A DNA stretch of 64,000 nt from Thermomonas aquatica (GTDB taxonomy: Bacteria; Pseudomonadota; Gammaproteobacteria; Xanthomonadales; Xanthomonadaceae). The stretch spans positions 496,001 through 560,000 of the forward strand of contig NZ_CP040871.1 of the NCBI RefSeq assembly GCF_006337105.1, written 5' to 3'. This document shows positions 8,635-20,263 of the stretch, piece after piece (within the stretch, counting starts at the first letter, position 1; every line of letters starts with the position of its first letter). The notes beneath the pieces were generated by a model, which was not told the DNA's origin, did no database searches, and saw nothing but the letters and a program-made list of their open reading frames with translations. A program made the translations under genes and the position numbers.

Positions 8635-9419
8635 ATGGCTTCCTCCCTGCAACTGCAGCGCGATGCATCGGTCGCCCGCCTGCGCATGACCCGCGCGCAG
8701 GTGCACAACGCCTTCGATGCCGGCCTGATCGCCGAACTCACCGCCGCGCTGGACGACGTGGCGGCCGACGCCGGCATCCGCGTGCTGGTGCTGGAGGCCG
8801 AGGGCGCGTCGTTCTCCGCCGGCGCCGACCTCAACTGGATGCGCGGCATGGCCGCCGCCAGCGAAGCCGAGAACCGCGAGGACTCGCTCGCCCTCGCCCG
8901 CCTGATGCGCACCCTGGACGAACTACCCAAGCCGACCATCGCCCGCGTGCAGGGTGCGGCCTTCGGCGGCGGCATCGGCCTGGTGGCCTGCTGCGACATC
9001 GCCATCGGCGTGCCGGAGGCCAAGTTCGGCCTGACCGAAAGCAAGCTTGGCCTGCTGCCGGCGGTGATCTCGCCGTACGTGATCGCCGCGATCGGACAAC
9101 GCAATGCGCGGCGCTACTTCGCCACTGCGGAACTCTTCGATGCCGCCGAGGCGCACCGCATCGGCCTGCTGCACGAGGTGGTCGACGACGCCGCGCTCGA
9201 CGCCGCCGTGCAGCGCCAGGTCGACCTGCTGCTGAAGGCCGGGCCCATCGCGAGTTCGCTGGCGAAGTCGCTGGTGCGCGACGTCGCCGCGCACGCCGAT
9301 GGCGCGAAACACGACGCCGACAACGCCGCGCTGATCGCCCGCCTGCGGGTGTCGCCGGAAGGCCAGGAAGGCCTGTCCGCCTTCCTCGACAAGCGCAAGC
9401 CGCACTGGATCGCCCACTG

Positions 9420-9420
<1 letters not shown>
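8635..9420 (+). CDS. liuC: methylglutaconyl-CoA hydratase / enoyl-CoA hydratase family
   Basis: A 261-residue crotonase-fold enzyme. The oxyanion-hole segments are ASFSAGADLNWMRGM and GAAFGGGIGLVACCDI; the acidic region TESKLGLLPAVISPYV carries the catalytic Glu position. In leucine degradation it hydrates 3-methylglutaconyl-CoA to HMG-CoA. The call rests on being coupled to the MCC alpha subunit (the TGA overlaps its ATG) and on the downstream HMG-CoA lyase. It is the first gene of a six-gene coupled operon. Confidence 0.88.
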
Positions 9421-11410
<1,990 letters not shown>

Positions 11411-11414
<4 letters not shown>

Positions 11415-12079
11415 CCATGCGCGCCCTGGCCTGCATGCTGCTGGCGGCCCTGCTGGGCCTGGCAGGCTGTTCGAGCACCGTGTTCCAGTCGCTGCCGAGC
11501 GGCGCCAGCACCGACTGCGACCCGGCCTGGCCCGGGCGCTGGCAACCGGTCGGCAGCGACGCGAGCCAGCCGAAGGACGCGGTGGAGATCGGCGCCGATT
11601 GCCGGACCGCGACCGTCAAGGGCGAAACTAAGCCGCTGCACCTGACCCTGGTCGACACCGGCAAGGCGCGCTACCTGCAGTTGCACAACGATTCCGGCGA
11701 ACCGGACTGCATCGGCCCGGGCAAGTCCCGCTGTGGCGCGGCCCTGCTGCGCTACGAGCGCGAGGGCGACACCATCCGCATCTACGACACCGACCACGCC
11801 AAGATCGCCGCCGCCATCAAGGACAAGCAGATCGATGGCTACACGGAGCGCTCCGGCATGCGGGAGTGCCCGGCATCGTCAGAATCGGAGAAGATCGACG
11901 AGGGCAAATGCACGCCGGGAGAGGTGTACCGCAATTACGTCGCCGGCGACGGCAAGCGCATCGCCAGGCTGCTGCGCCAACATCCGGAATACTTCGCCCG
12001 CGAGCCATTGATGATCCTGCAACGCGTACCCGCCGATGCGCCCGTCGCACCCGCGCCCACCCCGCCGCCGGAGCGCTGA
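11411..12079 (+). CDS. uncharacterised lipoprotein inside the liu operon
   Basis: A 222-residue protein with a lipoprotein signal ending in lipobox LAGC (Cys20; +2 Ser, so probably outer membrane). The mature part has six or more Cys residues and a beta-rich region of about 150 residues with a GRWQPVG segment, ending in a Pro-rich tail. No enzyme motif is recognisable. It is translationally coupled on the 5' side to liuD (ATGA) and separated by one base from liuE, so it belongs to the operon, although a link to leucine degradation is not obvious. An internal ATG two codons later is an alternative start. Confidence 0.75.
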
Positions 12080-12080
12080 G

Positions 12081-12980
12081 ATGGGATTCCCCGCCGAGGT
12101 GCGCATCGTCGAGGTCGGCCCGCGCGATGGCTTGCAGAACGAAAAGACCGACATCGGCACCGCCGCCAAGATCGAATTGATCGACCGGCTGTCGCGGACC
12201 GGGCTGCGCAGCATCGAGGCCACCGCCTTCGTCAGCCCGAAGTGGGTGCCGCAGATGGCCGATGCCGCGCAGGTGCTGGCCGGCATCCATCGCGACCCCG
12301 CGATCGCCTATCCGGTGCTGGTGCCGAACGAACAGGGCTACGAACGCGCGCGCGCCGCCGGTGCGCAGGAAGTGGCGGTGTTCACCGCCGCTTCCGAGGC
12401 GTTCAACCTGAAGAACACCAACGCGACCATCGACCAGTCGCTGGAACGCTTCCGGCCGGTGCTGGAGCGCGCCGCGGCCGACGGCGTGCGCGTGCGCGGC
12501 TACGTCTCCACCGTGCTCGGCTGCCCCTACCAGGGCGCGGTGCCGCTGGCCGACGTGGTCCGCGTTTCCCGTTCCCTGCACGCAATGGGGTGCTACGAAA
12601 TCTCGCTGGGCGACACCATCGGCATCGGCACGCCGGAGAAGGCGCGCGCGATGCTCAAGGCGGTTGCCGCCGAAGTCCCGATGCCCGCACTCGCGATCCA
12701 TTTCCACGACACCTACGGGCAGGCGCTGGCCAATGTGCTGGCCTGCCTCGAGCAAGGCGTGGCGGTGGTCGACAGCGCGGTGTCCGGCGCCGGCGGCTGT
12801 CCCTATGCCAAGGGCGCCAGCGGCAACGTGGCCAGCGAGGACGTGGTGTACATGCTGCACGGGCTGGGCATCCGCACCGGCATCGACCTCGACGCGCTGG
12901 CCGGGACCGGGCGCTGGCTGGCCGGCCTGCTGGGGCGCGAAACCGGCAGCAAGGCCGGCAAGGCGTTGGCTGCGCAATGA
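12081..12980 (+). CDS. liuE: hydroxymethylglutaryl-CoA lyase
   Basis: A 299-residue TIM-barrel lyase that cleaves HMG-CoA to acetoacetate and acetyl-CoA. It shows the EVGPRDGLQNEK start of the barrel, metal ligands in the HFHDTYGQ segment, and the family signature SGAGGCPYAKGASGNVASED split around the catalytic Cys. Length is normal. It starts one base after the lipoprotein stop, and its own stop overlaps the ATG of a GGDEF-EAL protein. Confidence 0.95.
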   Translation: MGFPAEVRIVEVGPRDGLQNEKTDIGTAAKIELIDRLSRTGLRSIEATAFVSPKWVPQMADAAQVLAGIHRDPAIAYPVLVPNEQGYERARAAGAQEVAVFTAASEAFNLKNTNATIDQSLERFRPVLERAAADGVRVRGYVSTVLGCPYQGAVPLADVVRVSRSLHAMGCYEISLGDTIGIGTPEKARAMLKAVAAEVPMPALAIHFHDTYGQALANVLACLEQGVAVVDSAVSGAGGCPYAKGASGNVASEDVVYMLHGLGIRTGIDLDALAGTGRWLAGLLGRETGSKAGKALAAQ

Positions 12981-15202
12981 ACGCGCGGCAGCCGCCGGGA
13001 ACCCTGGATCCCACGGCGCCGTCCGTTGTCCCCGATGCGGGGGCGCTCGACCGCCAGCTGGACGCCGCCGCGGGCGATCCCGCCCTGCCGGCGCAGACCC
13101 GCGCCCTGCTGCGCAAGCTCGCGGACGAACTGGACGCCACCCGCGCCGCGGTCGGCGCCGAGCGCATGCGCTATCGCGCCCTGTTCGACGCGGTGCCGGA
13201 CCCGGTCAGCGTGCTCGCCCGCGACGGCACCGTGCTCGACCTCAACAAGGCCGGCATGGCCGCCTACAAGCGGTCGCGCGAGGAGATCGTCGGCAAGAAC
13301 ATCGACGTGCTCAACCCCGACCTGCCGCGCGACCACATGGTGCCGGTGCTCGACACCCTGGACCGCGGCGAGACCTACGTCGTCGAAGTCACCAACATGC
13401 GCGCCGACGGCACCCGCTTCCCGGTGGAAGTGCACTCGGCCAGCCTGATCTTCGATGGCCGCGAGGCGATCGTCGCGGTCGCGCGCGACCTCAGCCAGCG
13501 CCAGGAAGCGGAGATCCGCTACCGCGAACTGATGGAGGTGATCGACAAGGGGATCATCATCCAGGACTGCAACGGCAGGTTCGTGTACGGCAATTCGGCG
13601 GCGCTGCGCATCCTCGGCATCGATGGCGGCGCCTCGCTGGTCGAGGCGATGCAGCCGGACAACTGGATCTACCTGCACGAAAGCGGCCGCGAGATGGCCG
13701 GCGCGGAACTGCCCACCGCGCGCGCGCGCGATGGCGGCCGCATCGTCGAGAGCACGGTGCTCGGCCTGCACCAGCGCAAGCAGGGCAAGCTGATCTGGAT
13801 CACGGTCACGGTGGTGCCGCAGTACGCGGCGGGCTCCGATTCGCCGACCCAGCTGCTGTCCCTGTTCAGCGACATCACCGAGCTCAAGCAGGCCGAGGAA
13901 ACCCTGCGCGTGCAGGCGCAGACCGACGCGCTGACCGGATTGCTGAACCGCGACGCCATCCTCCGGCAGCTGGACACCCGCCTCGCCGATCCCGCCAGCC
14001 GGCACATCGCCCTGCTCTACATCGACCTCGACCGCTTCAAGATCGTCAACGACGTGCTGGGCCACAGCGCCGGCGACGAGTTGCTGGTCGCGGCCGCGCG
14101 GCGGATGCGCGACGCGGTCGGCAACGAGGGGCTGATCGCGCGCTTCGGCGGCGACGAATTCGTGGTGGTCAGTCCCTACGACGACGACCCGCACCGCCCG
14201 GAACGGCTGGCGCGGCGCGTGCAGCACGCGTTCGGCGAAAGTTTCCGCGTGCACAACGACGAATTCAGCGTCACCACCAGCATCGGCATCGCCCGCGCGC
14301 CGACCGACGGCGAGAGCGCGCAACAGCTGATCCAGAGCGCGGACATGGCGATGTACGACAGCAAGCGCCGCCGCCGCAACGGCTGGCAGGCGTTCTCGCC
14401 GGAACTCGCCTCGCGCCAGCAGCAGCGCCTGCAGGCCGAGACCCAGTTGCGGCGCGCGCTCGACAACGGCGAATTCCACCTGGTCTACCAGCCGCAGGTG
14501 GACCTGCGCAGCGGCCGCATCCTGTACGCCGAGGCGCTGGTGCGCTGGCACAACCCGCAACTGGGCGAGATGCGCCCGGACCGCTTCATCGACCTGGCCG
14601 AAACCACCGGCGACATCATCCGCATCGGCAACTGGGTGCTGCAGGAAGCCTGCGCGCAGATGCGCCGCTGGCGCGAGCAGGACCTGCCCATCCACCGCAT
14701 CGCGGTCAACGTGTCCTACCGCCAGTTCACCGGCGACAACCTCGGCGAGAGCGTGCGCCGTGCACTGGCCGATGCCGGCCTGCCCGGGCATGCGCTGGAA
14801 CTGGAACTCACCGAGCGGGTGCTGGTGGACGACACGCCGGACACCCTCGAGGTGTTCGACCAGCTGCGCCTGCTCGGCGTGCAGTTGTCGATCGACGATT
14901 TCGGCGAGGGCTACAGCGCATTGAACTACCTGCGCCGCCTGCCGATCCACGCGCTCAAGCTCAGCCAGTCCTTCCTCAAGGGCGTGCCCGGCAAGCCGTC
15001 CGACGTGGCGATCTGCCAGGCGGTGGCCGGCATCGCCCAGAGCCTGGGCCTGGGGATGGTCGCCGAAGGCGTGGAAAGCGAGGCCCAACGCGATTTCCTG
15101 CTGCGCCTGGGGGTCAATGTCGGCCAGGGCTTCCTGTTCGCGCCCGGCCTGCTGCCCGGCGAATTCGCCAAGCGCGTGGCCGCGCAACAGGACGCCGCAT
15201 GA
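12977..15202 (+). CDS. PAS-PAS-GGDEF-EAL cyclic-di-GMP signalling protein
   Basis: A 741-residue cytosolic protein without transmembrane helices. It has a short N-terminal helix (1-65), two PAS domains (about 65-180 and 185-305), a GGDEF domain (about 310-470) with canonical RFGGDEF, and an EAL domain (about 485-735). EAL metal and catalytic positions in EALVRW, VNVS, ELTER, DDFGEGYSAL, AEGVE and GQGF are present. The KxD motif reads LKLSQSF (Asp replaced by Ser). No RxxD inhibitory site precedes GGDEF. It could make or break c-di-GMP. The ATG overlaps the liuE stop, placing it in the leucine-degradation operon. Confidence 0.9.
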   Translation: MNARQPPGTLDPTAPSVVPDAGALDRQLDAAAGDPALPAQTRALLRKLADELDATRAAVGAERMRYRALFDAVPDPVSVLARDGTVLDLNKAGMAAYKRSREEIVGKNIDVLNPDLPRDHMVPVLDTLDRGETYVVEVTNMRADGTRFPVEVHSASLIFDGREAIVAVARDLSQRQEAEIRYRELMEVIDKGIIIQDCNGRFVYGNSAALRILGIDGGASLVEAMQPDNWIYLHESGREMAGAELPTARARDGGRIVESTVLGLHQRKQGKLIWITVTVVPQYAAGSDSPTQLLSLFSDITELKQAEETLRVQAQTDALTGLLNRDAILRQLDTRLADPASRHIALLYIDLDRFKIVNDVLGHSAGDELLVAAARRMRDAVGNEGLIARFGGDEFVVVSPYDDDPHRPERLARRVQHAFGESFRVHNDEFSVTTSIGIARAPTDGESAQQLIQSADMAMYDSKRRRRNGWQAFSPELASRQQQRLQAETQLRRALDNGEFHLVYQPQVDLRSGRILYAEALVRWHNPQLGEMRPDRFIDLAETTGDIIRIGNWVLQEACAQMRRWREQDLPIHRIAVNVSYRQFTGDNLGESVRRALADAGLPGHALELELTERVLVDDTPDTLEVFDQLRLLGVQLSIDDFGEGYSALNYLRRLPIHALKLSQSFLKGVPGKPSDVAICQAVAGIAQSLGLGMVAEGVESEAQRDFLLRLGVNVGQGFLFAPGLLPGEFAKRVAAQQDAA

Positions 15203-15693
15203 GATCGCCCGCGGAGGTCGCGATCCGCCCGATCCGCGCGCAGGACGATGCCGCGATGGCCTCGGTCATCCGCACGGTGATGCCGGAATTCGGCGCGACC
15301 GGCTGCGGCTTCGCGATCAGCGATCCGGAAGTGGACTGGATGTCGCGGGCGTACGCCGAACCGCGGCACGCGTACTTCGTGGTCGAACGCGATGGCGTCG
15401 TGCTCGGCGGCGGCGGCATCGCGCCGCTTGCCGGCGGCGACGGCGACACCTGCGAACTGCGCAAGATGTATTTCCTGGCGGACGCACGCGGCATCGGCGC
15501 CGGCACGGCGATGATGGCGCGCTGCCTCGACGCCGCGCGCGCCGCCGGCTTCCGCCGGTGCTACCTGGAAACCCTGAGCGGGATGGACGCGGCCATGCGC
15601 CTGTACGAACGCAGCGGCTTCCGGCGCATCGCCGCGCCGATGGGCGCCACCGGGCATGGCGGCTGCGATTCGTTCTACCTGCTGGAGCTTTGA
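15199..15693 (+). CDS. GNAT family N-acetyltransferase
   Basis: A 164-residue single GNAT domain. The acetyl-CoA loop region is LRKMYFLADARGIGAGTAMM (R/Q-x-x-G-x-G/A type), followed by the C-terminal YERSGFRRI segment typical of the fold. The substrate cannot be predicted. The ATG overlaps the stop of the GGDEF-EAL gene, making it the last gene of the liu operon; a gap and a promoter-like sequence follow. Confidence 0.85.
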   Translation: MRSPAEVAIRPIRAQDDAAMASVIRTVMPEFGATGCGFAISDPEVDWMSRAYAEPRHAYFVVERDGVVLGGGGIAPLAGGDGDTCELRKMYFLADARGIGAGTAMMARCLDAARAAGFRRCYLETLSGMDAAMRLYERSGFRRIAAPMGATGHGGCDSFYLLEL

Positions 15694-15704
15694 CCGCCGG
15701 CAGC

Positions 15705-15732
15705 TTGGCTGCGACCCGCGCTACGCTAAAAT
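15705..15732 (+). promoter_or_regulatory. candidate sigma-70 promoter for the SDR-efpL operon
   Basis: TTGGCT (15705-15710), a 16-base spacer and TAAAAT (15727-15732), about 30 bases upstream of the SDR start codon. It is the only AT-rich stretch in this 67-base gap. Confidence 0.45.
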
Positions 15733-15760
15733 CGCGGTTTTCCGCCCGCAGGAATCCCCC

Positions 15761-16531
15761 ATGCAACTCGCATCCGCCCGCGCCGTGATCACCGGCGGCG
15801 TTTCCGGCCTCGGCCTGGCCGTGGCCCAGCACCTGGTGAAGCACGGCGGCAAGGTCGCCCTGTTCGACGTCAACGACGACAAGGGCGCGGCCGCGGTCGC
15901 CGGACTCGGCGAGGCCAACGCCCGCTACTTCAGGACCGACGTCACCGACGAAGCCGGCGTGGCGGCGAACGTCGCCGCGGCCAAGGGCTTCCTCGGCGGC
16001 CTCAACGCGGCGGTGAACTGCGCGGGCATCCTCGGCGCCGGCCGCGTGCTGGGCCGCGATGGCGCGATGAAGCTCTCGCAGTTCCAGACCACCGTGATGG
16101 TCAACCTGGTCGGCAGCTTCAACGTCGCCAAGGCCTGCGCCGAGCAGATGCAGGGCAACGAGGCCGGCAGCGACGGCGAGCGCGGGGTGATCGTCAACAC
16201 CGCCTCGGTCGCCGCCTACGAGGGGCAGATCGGCCAGGCCGCGTATTCCGCGTCCAAGGGCGGCGTGGTCGGCATGACCTTGCCGATGGCGCGCGAGCTG
16301 GCCCGCTTCGGCATCCGGGTGATGACGGTGGCGCCTGGCGTGTTCTGGACGCCGATGGTCGACGGCATGCCGGACGACGTGCAGAAGTCGCTGGCGGCAT
16401 CGATCCCGTTCCCGTCGCGGCTGGGCCAGGCGCCGGAATTCGCCGACCTGGTCGCCTACATCCTGACCAATACCTACCTCAACGGCGAAACCATCCGCCT
16501 CGACGGCGCGACCCGGCTGGCGCCGAAGTGA
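15761..16531 (+). CDS. SDR family 3-hydroxyacyl-CoA dehydrogenase-like oxidoreductase
   Basis: A 256-residue classical short-chain dehydrogenase. It has the NAD-binding [10 protein letters not shown] motif near the N-terminus, the NCAGI segment, catalytic Ser in [10 protein letters not shown] and YSASKGG with catalytic Tyr/Lys. Asp after the second strand (LFDVND) favours NAD over NADP. The overall pattern resembles the type-2 3-hydroxyacyl-CoA dehydrogenase (HSD17B10-like) group that acts in branched-chain and fatty acyl-CoA oxidation, which suits the nearby liu genes. It is the first gene of a coupled four-gene string. Confidence 0.85.
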   Translation: MQLASARAVITGGVSGLGLAVAQHLVKHGGKVALFDVNDDKGAAAVAGLGEANARYFRTDVTDEAGVAANVAAAKGFLGGLNAAVNCAGILGAGRVLGRDGAMKLSQFQTTVMVNLVGSFNVAKACAEQMQGNEAGSDGERGVIVNTASVAAYEGQIGQAAYSASKGGVVGMTLPMARELARFGIRVMTVAPGVFWTPMVDGMPDDVQKSLAASIPFPSRLGQAPEFADLVAYILTNTYLNGETIRLDGATRLAPK

Positions 16532-16830
16532 CCGACTACGGTTCCCGCGCCGAACGCTGGGTCGCCACCAGGTGGCCGGCGATCCGCGCGCGCGGCCCCT
16601 GGCATTTCGTGCTAGTGCGCGGCGTTTTGCTGTGGGGCGGCCTGATGTTCCTGGCCATGCTGGTGCTGACCGGGCTGCGGCTCGGTTTCGATCACCCGCG
16701 CTATCCGCTGCTGGCGGCGATCGCCGCGGTGCTGTGCGCGATCGGCGGCGTGGCCTGGGCATTGCTCACCTGGTACTTCAACGAGCGCATCCACCGTGCG
16801 CTCCAACAACGAGACAGAGACATCGCATGA
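16528..16830 (+). CDS. small two-TM membrane protein
   Basis: A 100-residue protein starting with GTG inside the preceding stop (GTGA overlap). Two hydrophobic segments (about residues 28-50 and 60-82) are joined by a short loop, with basic ends. No domain is recognised. It overlaps efpL by four bases, so the three are co-translated. Function is unknown. Confidence 0.7.
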   Translation: MTDYGSRAERWVATRWPAIRARGPWHFVLVRGVLLWGGLMFLAMLVLTGLRLGFDHPRYPLLAAIAAVLCAIGGVAWALLTWYFNERIHRALQQRDRDIA

Positions 16831-17393
16831 AGGCTTACGACATCAAGAAAGGCAACGTGATCGAGCACAACGGCACCGTGTACCAGGTGCGCGACATCGA
16901 GCGCAGCAGCCCGCAGGGCCGCGGCGGCAACGTCAAGTTCCGCTTCACCATGTACAGCGTGCCCGGCGGCAGCAAGTTCGACCTCAGCGTCGGCGGCGAC
17001 GACGAGCTGAAGGAAGTCGAATTCTCGCGCCGGCCGGTCACCTATTCGTACAGGGATGGCGACGCGTTCGTGTTCCTCGACGACGAGGACTACACGCCGT
17101 ACACGCTGGACGCGGACGTGGTCGGCGATGCCGCCGGCTACATCGTCGACGACCTCGCCGGCTGCCAGGTGCAGATCATCGACGACCTGCCGGTGGGCGT
17201 GCAGCTGCCCACCAGCGTGGTGATGGAAGTCGTCGAGACCCCGCCGGAACTGAAGGGCGGCACCGCGACCAAGCGCCCGAAGCCGGCCAAGCTCAGCACC
17301 GGCATCGAGATCATGGTCCCGGAGTACATCGGCAACGGCGAGAAAGTGTGGGTGAACACCGCCACCGGCGAATTCGCCGGCCGCGCGGAGTGA
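16827..17393 (+). CDS. efpL: elongation factor P-like protein (EfpL/YeiP)
   Basis: A 188-residue EF-P paralogue that relieves ribosome stalling, here of the YeiP/EfpL branch. The N-terminal KOW-like domain carries the tip loop SSPQGRGG with Arg32 where classical EF-P has a modified Lys or Arg. Two OB-type domains follow and end in the typical [14 protein letters not shown]. The ATG overlaps the previous stop (ATGA) and its own stop overlaps a GTG start of a GNAT gene. Classical efp would be elsewhere on the chromosome. Confidence 0.93.
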   Translation: MKAYDIKKGNVIEHNGTVYQVRDIERSSPQGRGGNVKFRFTMYSVPGGSKFDLSVGGDDELKEVEFSRRPVTYSYRDGDAFVFLDDEDYTPYTLDADVVGDAAGYIVDDLAGCQVQIIDDLPVGVQLPTSVVMEVVETPPELKGGTATKRPKPAKLSTGIEIMVPEYIGNGEKVWVNTATGEFAGRAE

Positions 17394-17977
17394 GCGCCAT
17401 CGCCCCGGTCGCGCTCTCCGGCTGGGGCGTCCGCCTAGAACCGCTGGATCGCGGGCACATCGCCGCACTGCAGGATGCGGTGGACGATGGCGACATCGGC
17501 GCGCTGAACTACGTCAACGTGCCCGGCCGCGACGGCATCCCGGCCTGGGTCGAACACGCGCTGGCGATGCGCGACGCCGGCCGCGAACTGCCGTTCGCGA
17601 TCCTCGCCGGCGAACGCATCGTCGGCAGCACGCGCTACTACGACATCGACCTGTCGGTGCCGACGCTGGCGATCGGCTACACCTTCCACGCCGCCTCGGT
17701 CTGGCGCACCCACGTCAATACCGCCAACAAGCGGCTGATGCTGGGCCATGCCTTCGACGCGCTGGGCGCGCAGTCGGTGTTCTTCCACACCAGCCAGCTC
17801 AACCTGCGCTCGCAGGCCGCGATCGAACGGCTGGGCGCGCAACGCGACGGCATCCTGCGCGCGCACAAGCGGCACAAGGACGGCTCGCTGCGCGACACCT
17901 TCACCTATTCGATCACCGCGCCGGAGTGGCCGGCGATCCGCGAGCGGCTAGACCTGCGCCTGGCGTCCGCGCGCTAG
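17390..17977 (+). CDS. GNAT family acetyltransferase (RimJ/RimL-like)
   Basis: A 195-residue protein beginning at a GTG overlapping the efpL stop. The central strands ([13 protein letters not shown]) and the [21 protein letters not shown] segment match the RimJ/RimL type of GNAT. The usual [13 protein letters not shown] acetyl-CoA helix is present as [18 protein letters not shown]. Substrate is unknown; coupling to efpL hints at modification of a translation factor or a peptide, but that is inference. Its 3' end overlaps the convergent NUDIX gene by 30 bases. Confidence 0.85.
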   Translation: MSAIAPVALSGWGVRLEPLDRGHIAALQDAVDDGDIGALNYVNVPGRDGIPAWVEHALAMRDAGRELPFAILAGERIVGSTRYYDIDLSVPTLAIGYTFHAASVWRTHVNTANKRLMLGHAFDALGAQSVFFHTSQLNLRSQAAIERLGAQRDGILRAHKRHKDGSLRDTFTYSITAPEWPAIRERLDLRLASAR

Positions 17978-18511
17978 CCACTTGCCGGCCATCCGCCGCA
18001 CCGACGCATCGGCGCTCGCATCGCCCGCAAGCGTCTCGATGTCGCGCCATGCCAGGTCGTGCGACTCGTCGCCGACCACGTAGGACTCGCTGCCCTGCGC
18101 CTGGATCACGTACCGCACGTCGTAGTGCCAGTGCGCGGGCACGCCCTTGTGTTCGGGGATCCGGTGGCGATCGAGGTCGAAGATCGCGTCCTCGATGCGC
18201 AGGTCGGCCAAGCCGGATTCCTCGCCGGCTTCCTTCAGCGCGGCGATGCGCAGGTCGCGCTCGCCATCGGCATGGCCGCCCGGCTGCAGCCACAACCCGA
18301 GCTTCTTGTGGTGGGTCAGCAACGTCCGTGCGCCCGCGCCATCGACCAGCCAGCACGAGGCGGTGAAATGCCCGGCCAGGCGCTCGCGCAGGAACGGGTT
18401 TTCCGCATCCCCCAGCAACTCGGCGAACAGCGCGACGGTCGCCGCTTCGCCCGGCCAGCGAGCCGCGTACGCATCCAGCGCATGGGTGAAACCGGCATCG
18501 TCCTCGTTCAT
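17948..18511 (-). CDS. NUDIX hydrolase
   Basis: A protein of 187 residues from the ATG at 18511; an ATG at 18526 would add five. It contains the NUDIX box in the GGHADGERD...ALKEAGEESGL form, with all acidic metal ligands. This is the branch of roughly 180-residue NUDIX enzymes with unknown nucleotide substrates that often carries a helical N-terminal region, as here. The last 30 bases overlap the 3' end of the GNAT gene on the other strand. Confidence 0.85.
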   Translation of the reverse strand: MNEDDAGFTHALDAYAARWPGEAATVALFAELLGDAENPFLRERLAGHFTASCWLVDGAGARTLLTHHKKLGLWLQPGGHADGERDLRIAALKEAGEESGLADLRIEDAIFDLDRHRIPEHKGVPAHWHYDVRYVIQAQGSESYVVGDESHDLAWRDIETLAGDASADASVRRMAGKWLARGRQAQV

Positions 18512-18639
18512 GCTGCGTCGCGTCATGGTGGAAACCGGCGATTATCCCCGCTTGCGTGACCCGCGGCGCTTGTGCGGCGCGACGGCCACGGGTTAAGGTC
18601 GCCCGATTCTGATGCCGCGCCCGGCACGAGGGGAAACCG

Positions 18640-20163
18640 ATGCTGTTCCAACGCACGAAACCGCTGGACCTGATCCTTGAGACGGCGAGCAAGCGCTCGC
18701 TCACCCGCCAGCTGGGCGCCTTCGACCTGACCATGCTCGGCATCGGCGCGGTGATCGGCACCGGCATCTTCGTGCTGACCGCGGTCGCGGCGAACAAGGC
18801 CGGCCCGGGCATGATGTACTCCTTCATCATCGCCGGCATCGTCTGCGCGCTGACCGCGCTGATCTATTCCGAGATCGCGGCGATGGTGCCGGTCTCCGGT
18901 TCCGCCTACACCTATTCCTACGCCGTGCTCGGCGAACTGATCGCGTGGATGGTCGGCTGGGCGCTGATCCTCGAATACGCGGTCGCCGCCGGCGCGGTGT
19001 CGGTCGGCTGGTCGGGGTATGCGAACGGCTTCCTGCACGCGCACGGCATGGGCTTGCCGCATGCGCTGACCGCCGGGCCGTTCGATACCGTCACCTTGCC
19101 GGACGGCACCACCGCCAAGGGCAGCTTCAACCTGATCGCGTTCCTGCTGGCCCTGCTGGTGACCTGGCTGCTGGTGATCGGCACCAGCAAGTCCGCCAAG
19201 GTGACCGCGGTGCTGGTGCTGATCAAGATCGCCGCGCTGACCGCGTTCGTCATGCTCGCCTTCCCGGCGGTCAATTCGGCGAACTTCGAGCCGATGCTGC
19301 CGAACGGCTGGGGCACGCCGCTGTCCGGCGTGGGCGTGCTGGGCGCCGCCGCGTCGATCTTCTTCGCCTACGTGGGCTTCGATGCGGTGTCCACCGCCGC
19401 CGAGGAAACCAAGAACCCGAACCGCAACATCCCGATCGGCCTGATCGGCTCGCTGGCGATCTGCACCATCTTCTACCTGCTGGTGGCCTACACGGCGGTG
19501 GGTTCGATGGGCGCACAACCCGGCGGCGCGCTGTCGCAGTCCAAGGAGCCGCTGGCGTTCGTGCTGCGCGAGATCGGCTGGCCCAAGGTCGGCGACCTGG
19601 TCGCCGCGGCCGCCATCATCGCCCTGCCGTCGGTGGTGCTGATGATGATGTTCGGCCAGACCCGCATCCTGTTCACCATGTCGCGCGACGGCCTGCTGCC
19701 GGAAAAACTGTCCGCCGTGCACCCGAAGTTCCATACCCCGCACGTGGTCACCTGGATCACCGGCATCTTCGTCGCCCTGTTCGCCGCCATGTTCCCGGTC
19801 AGCGAACTGGCCGACATCTCCAACGCCGGCACCCTGTTCGCGTTCTTCATGGTCGCCGCCGGCGTGATGATCCTGCGCAAGACCGACCCGAACCGCGCGC
19901 GGCCGTTCCGCACCCCGCTGGTGTGGATCGTCGGTCCGCTGGCGATGGCCGGCTGCGTGCTGCTGTTCTTCAGCCTGGGCTGGAACCCGACCATCAAGTT
20001 CTTCTGCGTCTGGGCGATCGTCGGCCTGGTCGTGTACTTCGCCTATGCGCGCCGCCGCAGCCACCTGGCGCCCGGCAACGAGCACCTGCTGCACGCGCAT
20101 TCGCATGATCCCAAGCTGCAGCCGAACCCGGCGCTGCAGGAAGGCCCGGATGCCGGCCCCTGA
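18640..20163 (+). CDS. APC family amino acid permease
   Basis: A 507-residue transporter with about 12 transmembrane helices. The first carries the APC motif GIGAVIGTGIFVLTA; later segments include the AYVGFDAVSTAAEETKNPNRN loop characteristic of the cationic amino acid transporter subgroup. Its cytoplasmic C-terminal tail contains a His-rich stretch (HLLHAHSHDPK). The ATG is preceded by GAGGGGAAA. It appears monocistronic, with a strong terminator after it. Substrate is uncertain; the CAT-like subgroup makes basic or broad amino acids plausible. Confidence 0.92.
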   Translation: MLFQRTKPLDLILETASKRSLTRQLGAFDLTMLGIGAVIGTGIFVLTAVAANKAGPGMMYSFIIAGIVCALTALIYSEIAAMVPVSGSAYTYSYAVLGELIAWMVGWALILEYAVAAGAVSVGWSGYANGFLHAHGMGLPHALTAGPFDTVTLPDGTTAKGSFNLIAFLLALLVTWLLVIGTSKSAKVTAVLVLIKIAALTAFVMLAFPAVNSANFEPMLPNGWGTPLSGVGVLGAAASIFFAYVGFDAVSTAAEETKNPNRNIPIGLIGSLAICTIFYLLVAYTAVGSMGAQPGGALSQSKEPLAFVLREIGWPKVGDLVAAAAIIALPSVVLMMMFGQTRILFTMSRDGLLPEKLSAVHPKFHTPHVVTWITGIFVALFAAMFPVSELADISNAGTLFAFFMVAAGVMILRKTDPNRARPFRTPLVWIVGPLAMAGCVLLFFSLGWNPTIKFFCVWAIVGLVVYFAYARRRSHLAPGNEHLLHAHSHDPKLQPNPALQEGPDAGP

Positions 20164-20186
20164 TCCGATGACATGACGCCATGACG

Positions 20187-20213
20187 AAAAACCCGGCTCC
20201 GGCCGGGTTTTTT
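20187..20213 (+). terminator. rho-independent terminator
   Basis: A perfect stem AAAACCCGGC / GCCGGGTTTT with a TCCG loop, running on into more T. It separates the permease gene from mtnB. Confidence 0.88.
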
Positions 20214-20263
20214 GTTGCCGTCGGTTTACCGAACCGCCATCGGCGATTCGCTACACTTCGCGC

